Below are positions 16,345-24,437 of a DNA stretch of 64,000 bases, piece after piece. Location: contig NZ_LT717699.1 of assembly GCF_900157385.1 (NCBI RefSeq), positions 354,524 to 418,523 on the forward strand. The letters are read 5' to 3'. The notes beneath the pieces were generated by a model. It ran no database searches. It was given only the letters and a program-made list of their open reading frames with translations, and was not told where the DNA came from. A program made the position numbers and the translations under genes. Positions within the stretch are counted from its first letter, which is position 1; each line of letters begins with the position of its first letter. The stretch is from Mycobacterium terramassiliense. Lineage in GTDB: Bacteria > Actinomycetota > Actinomycetes > Mycobacteriales > Mycobacteriaceae.

Positions 16345-17878
16345 TGCGCCCCCGGCCTTGCCAAAACGGTTCGCGGAGCGCGTTTTTGAGGATCTTGCCG
16401 CTCGGGTTACGGGGGAGCGACGGCACGAAATCGACCGTCCGCGGGCATTTGTAGCCGGCCAGGTGCCGGCGGCAGAACGCGATGATGTCGTTCGCGTCGA
16501 CCTCGTCGGCAGCCACGACGATCGCCTTGACCGACTCGCCCCAGTAGTCGTCGGGAACGCCGATGATCGCGGCGTCGGCGACGGCGGGGTGCTCGATCAT
16601 CACGCTCTCGACCTCCGGCCCATAGACGTTCTCACCGCCGGTGATGATCATGTCCTTGAGCCGGTCCTCGACGTAGACGTAGCCGTCGGCGTCCAGGCGC
16701 CCGATGTCGCCGGTGCGCACCCAGTCGTCGGCGGTGATCGTCTCGGCGGTCGCCTCGGGCCGATTCAGGTAGCCGGTCATGTTCTGGTTGCTGCGCACCC
16801 AGATCTCGCCCGGCTCCCCGACGGGCAGTACCTCACCCGTCTCCGGATGCACGACTCGAATCTCGCAGCCCAGCACGGCTTTTCCGGCCGACAGCTGCAA
16901 GCGCGGCCGCTCGGGGTCGCGGTGGTCATCGTCGCTCAGCGCGGTGACCGCCCCGCACAGCTCGGTCTGCCCGTACACCTGGACGAAGTTGGTTTCGGGC
17001 CACGTCGAAAGCGCGCGGTGCAGCAGGGGCAACGGCATGGGGGCGGCGCCGTACACGATGTAGCGCAGGCCCGCGAGCGCCGCGCTCGCCGCCTCGCCGG
17101 CATCCAGGAACCGCGCGATCACGGGCGGCACGAAGAACGCGTGCGTCGCGCCATCCCGCACCGCCCCGATCAAAGCGGCTGCGTCGGGCTCGCGGGTCAT
17201 GATCGTCGGCGCACCCGCCCGAATGCCGAACAGCGCATAGCCGATTCCGCCGACGTGAAAAAGGGGCATGCACACCAGGTTTGCGTCGCCGTCGCCGAAC
17301 GGGAACGCCGGCGCGAGGTTGGCCGCGTGGTTGGCCAGCGCCCGCTGGCTCAGCAGCACACCCTTCGGGCGCCCCGTGGTGCCGGAGCTGTAGATCACCA
17401 GCGCGGTCTCACTCTCGTCGACGTCCTCGGCCGGCACGGGGGAGGCGGCGGCGAGCAGGGATTCGTACTCGTCGTCGACAACGACCACCCGTTCGATGCC
17501 GGGGAGCCCGTCGACCGCCGTGCGCAGTTCGGCGCCGACGAACAGCAACCGCGGGCGGCTGTCGTCGAGCACGTGGGCGAGCTCGTCGCCGGACAGGCGC
17601 CAGTTGACGACGGTGGTCACCGCGCCGATGGACGCGGCGGCGAAGAGAATTTCCAGGCAGGCCGGGTGATTCTTGTCCAGGAACGCCACGCACTGGCCCC
17701 GCCGCACGCCGGCGTCGCGCAGCGCCCCGGCCGCGCGCCGAATCCGCGCCGCCCACTGGGCCCACGACCACTGCCGATCGCCGAAGCGCATCGCGACGTC
17801 GTCGGGCCGCCGCCGAGCGTGCCGCTCGACGAACCCGGCGAGCGTGTCGGTCGAGGCATCGGTGTCAGTCTGTTCCAC
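16337..17878 (-). CDS. Acyl-CoA synthetase (AMP-forming, FadD type)
   Basis: The 513-residue protein has the ANL-superfamily motifs: the P-loop YSSGTTGRPKGV near 160, YGQTE near 284, the hinge DRLKDMIITGGENVYGPEVE near 405 and the catalytic lysine in PRNPSGKILK near the C-terminus (about 497). It activates a carboxylate to acyl-AMP and then acyl-CoA. FadD13- and FadD3-like proteins are near in layout. The GTG at 17878 (VEQTDTD) is used; the frame stays open upstream but the residues do not fit. It is co-transcribed with the MBL-fold protein and divergent from the SDR gene by 115 bases. Confidence 0.88.
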   Translation of the reverse strand: MEQTDTDASTDTLAGFVERHARRRPDDVAMRFGDRQWSWAQWAARIRRAAGALRDAGVRRGQCVAFLDKNHPACLEILFAAASIGAVTTVVNWRLSGDELAHVLDDSRPRLLFVGAELRTAVDGLPGIERVVVVDDEYESLLAAASPVPAEDVDESETALVIYSSGTTGRPKGVLLSQRALANHAANLAPAFPFGDGDANLVCMPLFHVGGIGYALFGIRAGAPTIMTREPDAAALIGAVRDGATHAFFVPPVIARFLDAGEAASAALAGLRYIVYGAAPMPLPLLHRALSTWPETNFVQVYGQTELCGAVTALSDDDHRDPERPRLQLSAGKAVLGCEIRVVHPETGEVLPVGEPGEIWVRSNQNMTGYLNRPEATAETITADDWVRTGDIGRLDADGYVYVEDRLKDMIITGGENVYGPEVESVMIEHPAVADAAIIGVPDDYWGESVKAIVVAADEVDANDIIAFCRRHLAGYKCPRTVDFVPSLPRNPSGKILKNALREPFWQGRGRNV

Positions 17879-17993
17879 ACACCGAGTGTGCCCTGAGGGC
17901 TTTGCGAGTGCGGCAGGGGAGGAGGTTGGGCCGCTTTTCCGCCACACGCGCACTATCAACGCCGTGGGCGCACACGAGAGTCGGTGTGCCACC

Positions 17994-18791
17994 ATGACTG
18001 CCATGGTCAACGCCGATCGCGCCCGTTCTCGGACCTTCGTTGTGACGGGCGCGGCGTCGGGCATAGGCCTGGCCACCGCGCGGCGGCTGCTGGCCGAGGG
18101 CGGCACCGTCATCGGCGCCGACGTGGCGGCGCCGCCCGATCTCGGTGCCGACTTCCACTTCGTGACCGCAGACGTCACCGACGAGTCCGCCATCGCCGCG
18201 GTGCTGGCCGCGGTGCCCGACCGCCTCGACGGGCTCTTCCACGCGGCGGGTGTGGCCGGGGGCGGCCCCGTGCACCTGCTCGACCGCAAAGAATGGGACC
18301 GGGTGATCGGCATCAACCTCACCGGCACCTTCCTGGTGGTCAAGGCGGCCCTGGCCAGGATGATCGAGCAACCCCGCGTTGATGGCGAACGCGGTTCGAT
18401 CGTCACCGTCGCCAGCATCGAAGGCCTGGAGGGCACGGCGGGCGGCAGTTCCTACAATGCGGCCAAGGGCGGTGTCGTTCTGCTCACCAAGAACATCGCG
18501 CTCGACTACGGGCCGAGCGGCATCCGCGCCAACTCCATCTGCCCCGGTTTCATCGAAACCCCGATGGCCCACAACGTTTTCGGGCTGCCCGGGATGGAGG
18601 GACCGCTGGCCTCCATCACCGAAGAGCACGCGTTGCAGCGGCTCGGCAGGCCCGAGGAGGGGGCGGCGATGGCGGCGGTTTTGCTGTCTCCCGACGCGTC
18701 GTTCGTCAGCGGCCAGGCCATCGCCGTCGACGGCGGCTACACCGCCGGTCGCGATCACGGTGTCGTCAAACTCTTCGGCTTCCCGCAGTAG
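17994..18791 (+). CDS. Short-chain dehydrogenase/reductase
   Basis: The 265-residue protein has the classical SDR set: TGAASGIG near 16-23 (NAD(P) binding), the active-site tyrosine in YNAAKGG near 159-165 (Y-x3-K), a serine about 13 residues before, and a typical CPGFIETPM after it. Two starts are possible, ATG at 17994 or 18003. A substrate cannot be named. It resembles mycobacterial 3-oxoacyl or hydroxysteroid dehydrogenases. The next gene, a peroxidase, begins 17 bases later, so both may be in one transcript. Confidence 0.85.
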   Translation: MTAMVNADRARSRTFVVTGAASGIGLATARRLLAEGGTVIGADVAAPPDLGADFHFVTADVTDESAIAAVLAAVPDRLDGLFHAAGVAGGGPVHLLDRKEWDRVIGINLTGTFLVVKAALARMIEQPRVDGERGSIVTVASIEGLEGTAGGSSYNAAKGGVVLLTKNIALDYGPSGIRANSICPGFIETPMAHNVFGLPGMEGPLASITEEHALQRLGRPEEGAAMAAVLLSPDASFVSGQAIAVDGGYTAGRDHGVVKLFGFPQ

Positions 18792-18808
18792 CGCCGTAAG
18801 ATCCGCGC

Positions 18809-19735
18809 ATGGTCACTCCCGACGAGGCGATCGACGCGATCCGCGGCACCGGCGGCGCGCAACCGGGCAGTCGCGCGCTGCACGCCAAAGGCACGCTGTA
18901 CCGCGGGACGTTCACCGCGACCCCGGAGGCGTCCGGGCTGTCGCGCGCCAAGCACCTCGACGGCTCGACCGTCCCGGCGCTGATCCGCTTCTCCAACGGT
19001 TCGGGCAACCCGAAGCAGCGTGACGGCCTGCCCGGGGTGCGGGGGATGGCGGTGAAGCTGTCGCTGCCCGACGGGTCCACCACCGACGTGTCGGCGCAGA
19101 CCGCCCGGCTGTTCGTCTCCAGCACGCCCGACGGGTTCGTCGACCTGCTCAAGGCGATGCGGCCCGGCCCGACGGCACCGCTGCGCATGGCCAAGTACTT
19201 CCTGACCCACCCGCGGCTGCTCGGCGCGTTGCCGATCCTGCGCGAGGCCAACAAGGTCCCGGCCAGCTACGCCACCATCGAGTACCACGGCCTGCACGCC
19301 TTCCGCTGGATCGCCGCCGACGGGAGCGCCAGATTCGTTCGCTACCACTGGGTTCCCGAGGCGGCCGGCAAGGCCGTCCAGGGTCAAGGGTTCGACGGCC
19401 CGGACTTCCTCACCGACGAGCTCAACGCGCGCCTCGCCGGCGGCCCGGTGCGGTTCGACTTGCGCGCGCAGATCGCCGGGCCCGACGACTCGACGGTCGA
19501 CCCGTCCGCGCCGTGGCGCAGCTCACAGCTCGTCACCGCCGGCACCCTGGAGATCACCGGGCTGGACGCCGAGCGCGAGCACGGCGGCGACATCGTCGTG
19601 TTCGACCCGATGCGCGTGACCGACGGCATCGAGCCCTCCGACGATCCGGTGCTGCGCTTCCGCAGCCTTGCGTATTCGGCGTCGGTCAAGCTGCGCACGG
19701 GCGTGGACCGCGGGCCCGAGGCGCCTCACATCTGA
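18809..19735 (+). CDS. Catalase-related heme peroxidase (33 kDa type)
   Basis: The 308-residue protein is a small catalase-fold protein, about half the length of a monofunctional catalase. The distal histidine is in ALHAKGTLYRG near 24, the asparagine-region motif RFSNGSGNP is near 62-70, and the proximal tyrosine is in RFRSLAYS near the C-terminus. A catalase-related protein of 33 kDa from M. avium subsp. paratuberculosis has been crystallised and shown to act as a peroxidase on organic and fatty-acid hydroperoxides; this sequence looks like its homologue. It lies between an SDR and a TauE-like exporter. Confidence 0.85.
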   Translation: MVTPDEAIDAIRGTGGAQPGSRALHAKGTLYRGTFTATPEASGLSRAKHLDGSTVPALIRFSNGSGNPKQRDGLPGVRGMAVKLSLPDGSTTDVSAQTARLFVSSTPDGFVDLLKAMRPGPTAPLRMAKYFLTHPRLLGALPILREANKVPASYATIEYHGLHAFRWIAADGSARFVRYHWVPEAAGKAVQGQGFDGPDFLTDELNARLAGGPVRFDLRAQIAGPDDSTVDPSAPWRSSQLVTAGTLEITGLDAEREHGGDIVVFDPMRVTDGIEPSDDPVLRFRSLAYSASVKLRTGVDRGPEAPHI

Positions 19736-19756
19736 CGGGGGCTAAGCTCTGCGGAA

Positions 19757-20542
19757 GTGCTGCTCTCCCATATGGTTTTGATCGCCCTGGCCGGGTTCGG
19801 CGCCGGCGCCATCAACGCCCTCGTCGGATCGGGCACCCTCATCACGTTCCCGACGCTCGTCGCCCTGGGCTATCCACCGGTCACCGCCACCATGTCGAAC
19901 GCGGTCGGCCTGGTGGCGGGCAGCGTCTCGGGCACCTGGGGGTACCGCGCCGAGCTGGCCGGGCAATGGAACCGGCTGCGGTGGCAGATCCCCGCGTCGC
20001 TGGCCGGCGCGGTGCTCGGGGCCTTCCTGCTGCTGCATCTGCCCGCGACGGTGTTCGCCGCGATCGTGCCGGGGCTGCTGGTACTCGCGCTGGTGCTGGT
20101 GGTGGTCGGGCCGAAGCTGCAGTCGTGGGCCGCCCGGCGCGCCGAAGAAGCGGGACGTTCCCGCGAGCACATCACTTTAGGTCGGATGGCCGTGCTGGTG
20201 GTCGGGACGTTCGCGGTCGGCGTGTACGGCGGCTACTTCACCGCCGCGCAGGGGATCCTGATGGTCGGCATGATGGGGGCGTTGCTGCCCGAGTCGGTGC
20301 AGCGCATGAACGCGGCCAAGAACCTGCTCACGCTGTTGGTGAACGTCGTTGCGGCGGTGAGCTATTCGCTGGTGGCGTTTCACCGGATCAGCTGGCCGGT
20401 GGCCGGGCTCATCGCGGTCGGCTCGCTGATCGGTGGGCTGGTCGGGGCGCGCTATGGCCGCCGGCTCTCGCCGACCGCGTTGCGCTCCACCATCGTGGTG
20501 GTCGGGCTGATCGGGCTCTACCGCCTGCTCAGTGTGGCCTGA
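19757..20542 (+). CDS. TauE/SafE-type membrane transporter
   Basis: The 261-residue protein has eight hydrophobic segments in two similar halves. The first half has FGAGAINALVGSGTLITFPTL and the second GVYGGYFTAAQGILMVGMM, the paired repeats of the TauE/SafE (DUF81) family of sulfite/organosulfonate exporters. The substrate in mycobacteria is not known. The start is a GTG at 19757, 21 bases after the peroxidase gene. The 3' end overlaps the convergent carboxylate-amine ligase by 14 bases. Confidence 0.85.
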   Translation: MLLSHMVLIALAGFGAGAINALVGSGTLITFPTLVALGYPPVTATMSNAVGLVAGSVSGTWGYRAELAGQWNRLRWQIPASLAGAVLGAFLLLHLPATVFAAIVPGLLVLALVLVVVGPKLQSWAARRAEEAGRSREHITLGRMAVLVVGTFAVGVYGGYFTAAQGILMVGMMGALLPESVQRMNAAKNLLTLLVNVVAAVSYSLVAFHRISWPVAGLIAVGSLIGGLVGARYGRRLSPTALRSTIVVVGLIGLYRLLSVA

Positions 20543-21596
20543 CGGTGACCTCGGCGACGACGTCCAGCACATCGTGGCGTTGTTGCCACGCCCGCCGCTG
20601 CCGCATCGCCCCGTTGCCGCGCGCGACGACGCGATCGAGTTCCGTTGCCGCGCGGTCGTATTCGCCGAGCGCTTCCAGCGCCGGGCGCACCCGTTGCACC
20701 AGCGCGCCCAGCTGCTCGCGAGCCGGCACCGCCCCGCGGCCGTGGATCAAATCGAGCGCGTGCCCCGCGAGCCCGTCGTGGGCGGCCTTCCAGTACGCCG
20801 CCCGCAGCGCGCCGGGCGGCAGGCGCCCCAGCACGTCACCGTCGTCGCGGGCGTCGAGCGCCGTCATCACCGCGGCCCTGATCAGCGTGGCCAGCAGCAC
20901 GGTCTCGTCGACCGTGGCCGGCACGTCGGCGACCCGGACCTCGACCGTCGGGAACTCCGCCGACGGGCGCACGTCCCAATAGATCATGTCCCCGTCCAGG
21001 ATCACCCCGGTGTCGACCAGCATGCGCACCGCGCGGTCGTAGTCGTCGGGCGAGGGAAAGTACGGCGGCGGCCCGGCGGCCGGCCAGCGCCGCCACAGGA
21101 TACTGCGCCAGCTGGCGTGGCCGCTGTCGGCGTTGCGGTACACCGGCGAATTGGCCGACAGCGCAAGCAAAGACGGCAGCCACGGCCGCAGCCAGTTGCT
21201 GACGTGGATGGCGGCCGGGCGGTCGGGCACCTGCACGTGGACGTGGCATCCGCAGATGCCCTGCTCGTGGGCGATCATCCCGAATTCGGCGCCGATCCGC
21301 CGGTAGCGCGGGGTGTCGGTGACGGGAAACTCGTGCGGCGTGGCGGGTGGGAGCCCCGAGGCGAGCAGCCGGACACCGGCGGCCTCGGCGGCCCCCGCCG
21401 CGGCACCCCGCAGCCGGGTGAGTTCCTCGGCGAGTTCCGCGCTGGTCGCTGCCACGCTGGAGGTCGTCTCCACTTGGCAGCTGCTCAGTTCCAGCTGCAG
21501 CTCGACGCCCCGGCGCTTCGCCTCCTCGGCCACGTCGGCGTTGCGGGGGGCCGGTTCGCCCGTCCGGGGGTCAACGAGGAGGAACTCCTCCTCCAC
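20529..21596 (-). CDS. Carboxylate-amine ligase (YbdK/glutamate-cysteine ligase 2 type)
   Basis: The 355-residue protein has the GCS2 fold: VEEEFLLVD at the very start (Glu ligands for Mg-ATP), GCHVHVQVPD near 116-125, and WDVRPSAEFPTVEVRVADVP near 206-225. YbdK-type enzymes make gamma-glutamyl-cysteine weakly; the true substrate in actinobacteria is unknown. Homologues begin with 10-20 residues before GVEEEF, but here no ATG, GTG or TTG exists upstream in frame. A CTG at 21642-21644, one base after the stop of the STAS gene, would give a normal N-terminus (TDSPRSGPTFAPTVG). I list the conservative GTG start. Probably an operon with the STAS gene. Confidence 0.85.
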   Translation of the reverse strand: MEEEFLLVDPRTGEPAPRNADVAEEAKRRGVELQLELSSCQVETTSSVAATSAELAEELTRLRGAAAGAAEAAGVRLLASGLPPATPHEFPVTDTPRYRRIGAEFGMIAHEQGICGCHVHVQVPDRPAAIHVSNWLRPWLPSLLALSANSPVYRNADSGHASWRSILWRRWPAAGPPPYFPSPDDYDRAVRMLVDTGVILDGDMIYWDVRPSAEFPTVEVRVADVPATVDETVLLATLIRAAVMTALDARDDGDVLGRLPPGALRAAYWKAAHDGLAGHALDLIHGRGAVPAREQLGALVQRVRPALEALGEYDRAATELDRVVARGNGAMRQRRAWQQRHDVLDVVAEVTVRPH

Positions 21597-21645
21597 ACCG
21601 ACGGTGGGCGCGAAAGTTGGGCCGGAGCGTGGGGAGTCGGTCAGC

Positions 21646-22089
21646 TCACCAGCGCGCGGCCGACGCGAGCGCGGCGTCCGCGGTTGGGTAGATAGGCAGG
21701 ACGCGGTTGAGCCCGCAGGCGTCGACGATTCGCGCGACGATCGGCTCGTGGCTCACCAGGCGCAGGTCGATGCCGCGGTCTCGACACCGGTGCGCCTCCT
21801 CGGCCAGGACCGCGAAGGCGCAGCAGGCCATGAAATCCAGCCCGGTGACGTCGACCACGAAGGGCCCGGGCGCAATGACCACGCTGGCGGCCTCGCTGAC
21901 CAGCTGGCGCCAGGTGTGCTCGTTGCAGGCGTCGACCTCGCCGCCGGCGTTGATGAGCACCGCCGCGCCATTGCGGTCGGTGGTCGCCCGCAGCGTGCTG
22001 TGTGGATCGCCCAGCTGGTAGACCAGCCGCGTGCTGAGTGTGAGAGGTGGTGGGCTGGACATCGTTTCCGCAGCGATAACCGGACTCAT
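21646..22089 (-). CDS. STAS-domain protein (anti-anti-sigma-like), phosphosite absent
   Basis: The 147-residue protein carries a STAS domain from about 30: beta strand AAVLINAGGEVDACNEHTW, then FVVDVTGLDFMACCAFAVLAEEA, the place where anti-anti-sigma factors have D-S-S-G/A-L with the phosphorylated serine. Here this reads A-C-C-A, so kinase control of the usual type is not possible. It matches Rv2638 in length and in nearness to dedA (Rv2637). It may bind an anti-sigma factor constitutively or bind something else. It is divergent from the TetR gene. Confidence 0.8.
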   Translation of the reverse strand: MSPVIAAETMSSPPPLTLSTRLVYQLGDPHSTLRATTDRNGAAVLINAGGEVDACNEHTWRQLVSEAASVVIAPGPFVVDVTGLDFMACCAFAVLAEEAHRCRDRGIDLRLVSHEPIVARIVDACGLNRVLPIYPTADAALASAARW

Positions 22090-22190
22090 GATGGACCCCC
22101 TAATCGACCGACGCTTGGCGTCGGGATGGTGCCCGTCCTGCTGACTTAAGACGAATTCTTCGCGACGTGCGAATCTCTTTTGTATAACGA

Positions 22191-22206
22191 GACAGGGCGG
22201 TCTGTC
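22191..22206. promoter_or_regulatory. Palindromic TetR-type operator
   Basis: GACAG-GGCGGT-CTGTC is a 5+5 palindrome, extended by A/T on both sides, between the STAS gene and the TetR gene. A TATAAC hexamer ends three bases before it. This is the common layout of an autoregulated TetR promoter. Confidence 0.55.
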
Positions 22207-22241
22207 TACCTGCCGCCGGTTAAGAGTATGGTAAGGCCCGT

Positions 22242-22853
22242 ATGACCAGCCACGATGTCTCGCCGCCGGCCGGCTCGGCCCGAGAGCGGATCCTGGCCGC
22301 GGCTTATGAGCTCTTCAGCCGGCGCGGGATCCGCGCGGTCGGCACCGACGAGGTGATCGAGCGGGCCGGCGTGGCCAGGGCCACCCTCTACCGGCATTTC
22401 GCGACCAAGGACGATCTCGTCCTGGCCGTGCTGCAGCGGCGCGAACAGGTGTGGACGCACGGCCTGATCGAGGAGCAGTCACGGCTCCGCGGCGCCACAC
22501 CCGAGGAACAGTTGCTGGCCATCTTCGACGTCATGCACGATTGGTTTCAGCTCCGCGACGGCTACGAGGGCTGCTCGTTCATCAACGTCTTGCTGGAGTT
22601 GGGGCCCGGTCACCCGGCCGGACAGGCCTGCATCGTCCACATCGACCACGTCCGCGACATCGTGCGGGAGCGCGCCGTCGCGGCGGGGCTCATCGACGTC
22701 GAGGACTTCGCCTCGTCGTGGCACATCCTGATGAAGGGCGCGATCGTGCTCGCGGCCGTGGGCGACGTCGACGCCGCGCTGCGCGCCCGCAAGATGGCCT
22801 GCGCGCTCATCGAGGAGCACCGGCCGGAGGACATCGGTGAGGCGGTGGGTTAA
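22242..22853 (+). CDS. TetR family transcriptional regulator
   Basis: The 203-residue protein has an N-terminal TetR helix-turn-helix: RERILAAAYELFSRRGIRAVGTD (about 14-36) and VARATLYRHFATKDDLV (about 43-59). The C-terminal ligand domain contains GCSFINVLLELG near 107-118, seen in regulators of the AcrR/YcdC-like group. It probably represses its own promoter through the palindrome at 22191 and possibly the divergent STAS/YbdK operon. The inducer is unknown. It is convergent with dedA. Confidence 0.88.
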   Translation: MTSHDVSPPAGSARERILAAAYELFSRRGIRAVGTDEVIERAGVARATLYRHFATKDDLVLAVLQRREQVWTHGLIEEQSRLRGATPEEQLLAIFDVMHDWFQLRDGYEGCSFINVLLELGPGHPAGQACIVHIDHVRDIVRERAVAAGLIDVEDFASSWHILMKGAIVLAAVGDVDAALRARKMACALIEEHRPEDIGEAVG

Positions 22854-22864
22854 CCGTCAAGACC

Positions 22865-23530
22865 TCAGGCGGCGTCGGCGGCCGTGGTGCCCGTTTTGCG
22901 GTAGTGCTCTTCCTCGAGTTCGGCGATGGCCCGCGACGTGCGCTCGCGCAACGCGAACGCGGCGATCAGGCCGCACACGATCGCGATGACCAGCGCCACC
23001 CAGGAGAACCGCTCCATCCAGCGTTCGGCGGCCATGCCGGCGAAATACACCAGTGCGGTGGTGCCGCCCGCCCAGCAGATGGCTCCGGAGACGTTGGCCG
23101 CCAGGAACCGCGGGTAGTGCATCTTGAGCGCGCCGGCCAGCGGACCGGCGAAAATCCGCAGCAGGGCGATGAACCGGCCGAAGAACACCGCCCGAACTCC
23201 CCAGCGGTTGAACAGTTTTTCGGCGAGCGCGACGTGCCCGGGCCCGAAGTGCTTGGGGAAGCGCCGGCCCAGCCGGTCGAAGAGCGGCATGCCGAACCGC
23301 CGCCCGATCGCGTAGCCGATCGAGTCGCCGATCACGGCGCCGAGCACCGCGGCGACGCCGACCCCGATCGGATTGACGGCCAGGTCGTGATGCGACGACA
23401 TCAGCGCCGCGCTGACCAGCACGATCTCGCCGGGAAGGGGAATGCCGAGGCTTTCCATCCCCACCACGCCGCCGACCACCAGGTACACCAGCAAGGGTGG
23501 GATGGACTGCAGCAAAGCCTCCACGTTCAT
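22865..23530 (-). CDS. dedA: DedA family membrane protein
   Basis: The 221-residue protein has five or six hydrophobic segments. The DedA motifs are clear: ESLGIPLPGE near 26-35 (re-entrant loop acid) and FFGRFIALLRIFAGPLAGALKM near 117-138 (paired arginines). DedA proteins are proposed to flip undecaprenyl phosphate or phospholipids using the proton gradient. It matches Rv2637, which lies next to Rv2638 (STAS) in M. tuberculosis. Its start ATG overlaps the stop of the SGNH hydrolase gene by four bases, so the two are translationally coupled. Confidence 0.9.
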   Translation of the reverse strand: MNVEALLQSIPPLLVYLVVGGVVGMESLGIPLPGEIVLVSAALMSSHHDLAVNPIGVGVAAVLGAVIGDSIGYAIGRRFGMPLFDRLGRRFPKHFGPGHVALAEKLFNRWGVRAVFFGRFIALLRIFAGPLAGALKMHYPRFLAANVSGAICWAGGTTALVYFAGMAAERWMERFSWVALVIAIVCGLIAAFALRERTSRAIAELEEEHYRKTGTTAADAA

Positions 23531-24366
23531 GGGTCAAGGATGCCCGACCGCCGCACGAACCGCGCCGTAATCTCCGCGCTCGGCGTGCTGACGGGTTCCA
23601 GTCGCGGGCGCTTGGGCACCCGCCCGTCGGCCGACGACATGCCGCGCAGCCGCCGCCAGACCCACGGCATGAACTTCTGCTGCGTCCAGCGCAGCTGGCC
23701 GTACGTGCGCGATTGAAACGACAGGCGCGTCGGGCTGCCGCTCGCCTCGGCCCAATCATGGTTGCTGCCGGGCAAATTGAGCGCTTCGGCGGCCGCCGCG
23801 GCGAACAGGATGTGCCCCTTGGTGGACGCGTGCACGCGGTCGACGTCCCACGTGTCCAGGTCCCGCATCGAGGCCGCGTGGTAGAGGTCGACGAGCCTGA
23901 AGTCGTATCGGTCGGCGGCCGCCCGGATCGCCTCGTTGATGCGGGTGAGCCGCCCGGACACCAGCCGGCCGAGCGGGAGGAATTGCGCGACGTTGGGGAA
24001 GGTGGTGGTCACCACCGTCGCGCCCGATCCGGCGAGCGCGGCGTACACCTGCTCGAGCTTGTCCAGGGCGCGACCGAACGAGTTTCCCGGCTGGATGACG
24101 TCGTTCATGCCGACGCACACGGTGATCAAATCCGGTCGCATCTCCAGCGCCGGCGGAACCTGTTCGCGCAGCACGTCGGCCACCAGCTTGCCGCGGATCG
24201 CCAGGTTGGCGTACTGCAAACCGGGGTAGCGGGCGTCGATCATGGCCGCGAGCCGGTCGGCAAACCCGAGGCAGCCGATCGCGTCGTTACCGTCCCACAA
24301 CCCCTCGGTCTGGCTGTCCCCGATGGCGACGTATCGGCAGTATCCGGTCTGGGTAGCCCCGCACAC
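23527..24366 (-). CDS. SGNH/GDSL-type hydrolase
   Basis: The 279-residue protein has the SGNH blocks: block I GDSQTEG near 16-22 (Ser nucleophile), block II glycine near NLAIRGK, block III VGMND near 84-88 and block V DRVHAS near 174-179 (Asp-His pair). It should be an esterase or lipase; no signal peptide is visible, so it is probably cytoplasmic or membrane-associated. The start is a GTG at 24366. The C-terminal 80 residues are basic and do not belong to the catalytic fold. It is the first gene of a two-gene unit with dedA. Confidence 0.85.
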   Translation of the reverse strand: MCGATQTGYCRYVAIGDSQTEGLWDGNDAIGCLGFADRLAAMIDARYPGLQYANLAIRGKLVADVLREQVPPALEMRPDLITVCVGMNDVIQPGNSFGRALDKLEQVYAALAGSGATVVTTTFPNVAQFLPLGRLVSGRLTRINEAIRAAADRYDFRLVDLYHAASMRDLDTWDVDRVHASTKGHILFAAAAAEALNLPGSNHDWAEASGSPTRLSFQSRTYGQLRWTQQKFMPWVWRRLRGMSSADGRVPKRPRLEPVSTPSAEITARFVRRSGILDP

Positions 24367-24437
24367 GATGCCGAGACTAACCGGTGATCGGGCTTCCGTC
24401 GTTGTAGCGTGACGCTGGTTCGCCGTGAGGAGAGTCT

